64,000 nucleotides of DNA, from contig DGAD01000033.1 in assembly GCA_002382805.1 (NCBI GenBank), forward strand, positions 78,966 to 142,965, written 5' to 3'. Positions 60,949 to 64,000 of this stretch are shown one piece after another. Under the pieces are notes generated by a model. The model had not been told where the DNA came from. It saw only the letters and a list, made by a program, of their open reading frames with translations, and did no database searches. The DNA is from Clostridiales bacterium UBA4039 (lineage in GTDB: Bacteria > Bacillota > Clostridia > Lachnospirales > Vallitaleaceae). How positions within the stretch are numbered: position 1 is the stretch's first letter; each line of letters begins with the position of its first letter. The position numbers and the translations under genes are program-made.

Positions 60949-60996
60949 ATAGTTTTGTCATAAGTGGCTTTGGGCCAAGAAATGATGACAAACTAT
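60949..60996. repeat. 48-nt structured element in intergenic region
   Basis: ATAGTTTTGTCAT (60949-60961) pairs with ATGACAAACTAT (60985-60996) with one bulged T; inside, TGGC (60965-60968) pairs with GCCA (60974-60977). No T run follows. Unassigned. Confidence 0.55.
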
Positions 60997-61083
60997 GTAA
61001 TTATAATAATATATATATTAAAAAAAAGCAACCCCTTTTTTCAAAAAACGTTATTTTTTTTGCATTTTTTTTAAAAAGGAATA

Positions 61084-61092
61084 TGTTATAAT
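61084..61092 (+). promoter_or_regulatory. Extended -10 promoter of the 89-aa gene
   Basis: TGT plus TATAAT (61087-61092) in an AT-rich region. Confidence 0.6.
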
Positions 61093-61098
61093 ATAAAG

Positions 61099-61126
61099 TA
61101 AGAGATGCTTAGGATGTATTCTCTTA
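61099..61126 (+). promoter_or_regulatory. Hairpin at the 5' end of the message
   Basis: TAAGAGA (61099-61105) and TCTCTTA (61120-61126) are perfect arms starting at the predicted transcription start, a form known to protect mRNA 5' ends. Confidence 0.5.
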
Positions 61127-61165
61127 AAAAAAACAGATGAAGGATAGGAAAAAGGAGGTTTTTAA

Positions 61166-61435
61166 ATGGAGTTATGCAAAGAAATAGTTAAACAAATTAC
61201 GGACACTGCAGATGCTTACATGAAAGACTCAGATTGGACTGACCTAGTATTACTTAAGTTTTGTATGGTTTCTTTTGGGGCAATCGTCGGCGTTTTAATG
61301 GCTCGAAAAAAAGGAACGCCAATGCTGATTATCAGTTCAATTATCTTTATAGCTACATTCATCCCCATTATGATTCGCTTTTTACCGACTTTTTTTGAAG
61401 ATGCAAAAAAAGTGTATGAAAATAATTTTAAATAA
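61166..61435 (+). CDS. Small membrane protein (89 aa)
   Basis: Two hydrophobic helices (about 30-46 and 52-74) separated by a basic MARKKGTP turn, with an amphipathic helix at each end. Preceded by AAAAAGGAGG. Similar small clostridial proteins are sometimes listed as permease of phosphate ABC transporter, a doubtful name. It lies 13 bp before an exported stalk-domain protein and shares its operon. Function unknown. Confidence 0.75.
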   Translation: MELCKEIVKQITDTADAYMKDSDWTDLVLLKFCMVSFGAIVGVLMARKKGTPMLIISSIIFIATFIPIMIRFLPTFFEDAKKVYENNFK

Positions 61436-61448
61436 AGGAGAGGATACA

Positions 61449-62384
61449 ATGTTTGGAAAGAAAGGAATAACTGTTGTATTAATGACAGCACTTATCATAA
61501 GCCAATTCAGTATTGTTAGTGCTGCGCAGGAAAAAATGGCGAAAGCATATTTTGGAACGTTTACCGGAGTTATACAAGAAATCAATCTTCATGGAGCGGA
61601 CCAAAGTATGCAATTAGTTTTGGTAAAAAATGCAGAGGAGGCAATTGCTAATTTAGTTGTTACAGAAGGGACGTATATGATTGGTGGAGAAGAATTAAAG
61701 ATAGGGCAGGAAGTCACAGGATATTATGTGGCGGATGCGCCGATGATCATGATTTATCCACCCCAATATCCAGCCAAAGTTATTCGTATAGAAAATGATG
61801 AACAGCAGATAAAGATTGACCGATTTAATGAAGAGCTTATCAGTGATGACCATATGCTCAAGTTAAATGATGTGTCTGAGACGGTTATTGTTGACGAAAA
61901 TGAAGAACCTTTTATGAAAAAGCTTTCGGGACGTCAGTTAATCGTATACTATGATATGGCAACAAAAAGTATACCTGCACAGACAAATCCAACCCGTATT
62001 GTTGTCCTTGATCGGGAGCAAGAGATTATGGAGATGGACATTGTTGTCCAAGGTGCGGTTATTGAAGGACCTCATGCGTTTGAGAATTCGGATGGAACAG
62101 TAATGGTTCCTATTCGAGCCATTGCGGAGGCTCTTGGATATGAAGTACAGTGGGAGAACGCAACGCGAAAGGTTTTGGTGGGCAATGTCAGTTCGTTTCA
62201 AATCGATGTCAATGCATATGCCTTTGCTAAGATGATGCCTATGGAATTAGCGGCAGCTCCGGTGATTGTCAATGACCGAAGTTACATACCGTTAGAATAT
62301 TTCACAAAAGTACTTAACCTTTCCGAAGCGTATGTAGGCGAATATGAGATTATCATTCATGACCCAGCACTTTTTAATGAATAA
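61449..62384 (+). CDS. Exported stalk-domain (copper amine oxidase N-terminal-like) protein
   Basis: 311 residues from ATG 61449 after AGGAGAGG. A signal peptide (GITVVLMTALIISQFSIVSAAQ) ends at an SAA site. The middle ~170 residues are of unknown fold; the C-terminal ~100 residues (DGTVMVPIRAIAEALGYEVQW; SYIPLEYFTKVLNLSEAYV) form the 'stalk' or copper amine oxidase N-terminal-like module common in clostridial cell-surface proteins. No enzyme part is attached. Probably associated with the cell wall. Confidence 0.85.
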   Translation: MFGKKGITVVLMTALIISQFSIVSAAQEKMAKAYFGTFTGVIQEINLHGADQSMQLVLVKNAEEAIANLVVTEGTYMIGGEELKIGQEVTGYYVADAPMIMIYPPQYPAKVIRIENDEQQIKIDRFNEELISDDHMLKLNDVSETVIVDENEEPFMKKLSGRQLIVYYDMATKSIPAQTNPTRIVVLDREQEIMEMDIVVQGAVIEGPHAFENSDGTVMVPIRAIAEALGYEVQWENATRKVLVGNVSSFQIDVNAYAFAKMMPMELAAAPVIVNDRSYIPLEYFTKVLNLSEAYVGEYEIIIHDPALFNE

Positions 62385-62447
62385 TAACAAACCATCTCCC
62401 CAATAGTTTGGCTTCTTTGACAATACAGAAGTTGTTCGATAAAAATG

Positions 62448-62476
62448 TTGCGAAACGTCGCATCTTTCTATATAAT
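62448..62476 (+). promoter_or_regulatory. Promoter of the pyruvate kinase gene
   Basis: TTGCGA (62448-62453), 17-bp spacer, TATAAT (62471-62476). TGCGA-AACG-TCGCA (inverted repeat) overlaps the -35 box and CTGA-CAAAA-TCAG lies after the start; either may bind a glycolytic regulator. Confidence 0.65.
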
Positions 62477-62548
62477 AAGTAATGCTGACAAAATCAGTTA
62501 GTAAGGGCGTTAGTAACTTTAGGGAAAAGAACAAACAAGGAGATGAAT

Positions 62549-63979
62549 ATGAGAAAAACAAAAATCATATGTACAATGGGACCTGCAACTGAAGGTATCT
62601 ATGAAGAAATGATTAAAAATGGAATGGATGCAGCACGATTTAATTTCTCCCACGAAAATCATGAAGTACATGGACACAGAATTCGAACAATGCAAGCGGC
62701 TAGAGAAAAGCTGAACCGACCAATTCCGCTTATCGCAGATACAAAAGGACCGGAAATTCGTATTGGCGTACTGAAGGAAAAAGTTAAGCTTGTTAATGGA
62801 GAGACAATACGTCTTATTGTGGAAGATATTGAAGGTGATGCACAAAGAGTTTCCTTGACATTCAAAGAGCTATATAAAAACGTGACTGTTGGACAAGATA
62901 TATACATTGATGATGGGCGGATTAATCTTGCAGTTGAAGCGATTGAAGGAACAGACATTGTTTGTACAATCGTTGCTGGCGGAGTATTAAGTAGCCGAAA
63001 AGGTGTTAATGTACCGGGGTGTTCTACAGGATTACCGTTTATGACTGAAAAAGACCAAGCTGATATAGAGTTTGCTGTTGATCAAGGGATTGATTTTCTT
63101 GCATTGTCCTTTGTAAGTAGTGCAGCAGATATTCAAATTGTAAGAGATATTTTAAAGAAAAAAGGGCGCGAAGAGGTTAAGTTGATTGCAAAAATCGAAA
63201 ACCGAGAAGCCATTGACAACATTGATGAAATCATTGAAGCCGCAGACAGCATTATGATTGCTAGAGGAGACTTAGGGATTGAAATGCCTATTCGTTCTGT
63301 TCCGGTTGTGCAAAAGCGGATGATTAAAAAATGTTACAGCAGTTCAAAGCCTGTTATTGTAGCAACACAAATGCTTGAAAGTATGACGGACAATCCAATG
63401 CCAACCCGTGCAGAGGTATCAGATATTGCTAATGCCATCTATGACGGAACAAGTGTTGTTATGCTATCTGGTGAAACGGCAGCAGGCAAATACCCGGTTG
63501 AGACACTACGCATGATGAATACGGTTATTGAAGAGACGGAAGAAGATATTGACTATCAATCTAAACTCGATGAAGGTGTTTGGAAAGTCATCGATAAAAA
63601 TGTCATCAATGCGATTAGTGAAGTTGCAGTTATTGCTGCAGCAAAGCTAGATGCAAAAGCTATTGTTGTTCCCACAAAGACAGGTAATGCAGTGCGAATG
63701 ATTTCAAGCTTTAGACCGGCGTGTACAATTATTGCTAGTACGTTGGATGAGACAATGCAGCGTCAACTGAATCTGTCTTGGGGAATCTATCCGATTTTAA
63801 ATAAATTTATCGGAGATCAAAAAGACTTTTTTGAAAATGTTATTAAAGAAGCCGTTGCAACGGAGTTAATTCATAACGGCGACCAAATCATTATTGCCGC
63901 AGGAATTCCTGCTGGACACCAAGGATCAACAAACATGATAAAAATGCATGTTGTTGGAGAAGATGTTATCGGCAACTAG
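62549..63979 (+). CDS. pyk: Pyruvate kinase
   Basis: Converts phosphoenolpyruvate and ADP to pyruvate and ATP, the last step of glycolysis. 476 residues: RKTKIICTMGPAT start, ARFNFSH, ADTKGPEIRIG, KIENREAIDNID, the active-site IARGDLGIEMP and VVATQMLESM with TRAEVSDIANAI. The C-terminal allosteric domain is present; the extra PEP-utilising domain of Bacillus enzymes is absent. ATG 62549 is 6 nt after AAGGAG. The promoter carries an inverted repeat over the -35, hinting at sugar control. Confidence 0.97.
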   Translation: MRKTKIICTMGPATEGIYEEMIKNGMDAARFNFSHENHEVHGHRIRTMQAAREKLNRPIPLIADTKGPEIRIGVLKEKVKLVNGETIRLIVEDIEGDAQRVSLTFKELYKNVTVGQDIYIDDGRINLAVEAIEGTDIVCTIVAGGVLSSRKGVNVPGCSTGLPFMTEKDQADIEFAVDQGIDFLALSFVSSAADIQIVRDILKKKGREEVKLIAKIENREAIDNIDEIIEAADSIMIARGDLGIEMPIRSVPVVQKRMIKKCYSSSKPVIVATQMLESMTDNPMPTRAEVSDIANAIYDGTSVVMLSGETAAGKYPVETLRMMNTVIEETEEDIDYQSKLDEGVWKVIDKNVINAISEVAVIAAAKLDAKAIVVPTKTGNAVRMISSFRPACTIIASTLDETMQRQLNLSWGIYPILNKFIGDQKDFFENVIKEAVATELIHNGDQIIIAAGIPAGHQGSTNMIKMHVVGEDVIGN

Positions 63980-64000
63980 ATAATTAAGGCTCTTTGTCAA

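Noticed and set aside
1..64000. CRISPR arrays, tRNA or rRNA genes, transposases or phage genes
   Set aside because: No regularly spaced repeats, no cloverleaf-like sequence and no mobile-element protein were seen by reading; a covariance search would be needed to exclude small RNAs.

Overview
The window is low-GC DNA with dense genes, strong AGGAGG-type ribosome binding sites, many short overlaps between genes and AT-rich promoters, often of the extended -10 form TGnTATAAT. The gene families (DAK2-DegV fusion, TM1266-type hydrogenase regulator, TRAP and Na+/alanine transporters, GH65 and GH112 phosphorylases, YesN-type regulators) point to an anaerobic, probably motile, carbohydrate-using member of the Clostridia. 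The exact genus cannot be read from the sequence. I see no rRNA, tRNA, CRISPR array, phage or insertion sequence; this looks like ordinary chromosome rich in accessory sugar and signalling genes.

Layout. 1-6500: end of an unknown gene, a diguanylate cyclase, a Gfa-like protein, a zinc/cation efflux protein, 3-methyladenine glycosylase, a chemoreceptor and a TetR regulator. 6820-17140: one sugar operon (binding protein, two ABC permeases, GH2 beta-galactosidase, GH65 phosphorylase, DMT exporter, AraC regulator). 17150-20590: a small protein behind a Fur-like promoter, a CorC/HlyC protein, a second diguanylate cyclase and a papain-like putative peptidase. 20577-24653 (minus): Na+/alanine symporter, HAAS-domain membrane protein, PadR, a decayed gene and a YeiH exporter with a divergent LysR. 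25661-27953 (minus): ABC-2 transporter and a regulator with two MerR domains. 28062-33231: YesN-like response regulator and TRAP transporter. 33349-36891: a lone sugar-binding lipoprotein with a Cache-GGDEF protein. 36893-42200: hydrogenase regulator, AzlCD, DAK2-DegV, DUF1295 and DUF523/DUF1722 proteins. 42334-50086: a second sugar locus (GH115-like, GH112, GH105, divergent GH4 with a CHEV motif, AraC). 50087-54294: Fur-like box with a cytochrome b5 lipoprotein and a His-rich membrane protein, a YczE protein, cysteine desulfurase with a TtcA-like protein, and a nucleotidase. 54411-end: FtsH, patatin, MFS, PHP, an orphan galactitol-type EIIC, two envelope proteins and pyruvate kinase.

How the parts fit. 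The two sugar loci are both phosphorolytic: oligosaccharides are imported whole and split with phosphate, sparing ATP. The 42-50 kb locus reads best as intracellular breakdown of rhamnogalacturonan-type oligosaccharides: GH105 and a CHEV-type GH4 remove uronic acids and GH112 would phosphorolyse galactosyl-rhamnose. Three GGDEF proteins and a chemoreceptor show a strong investment in c-di-GMP and motility signalling; one GGDEF gene sits directly behind a solute-binding lipoprotein with no permease, suggesting nutrient sensing rather than transport. Two promoters, 33 kb apart, have the same TTGATA-17-TATAAT layout with a Fur-like inverted repeat over the -35 box, defining a candidate small iron regulon.
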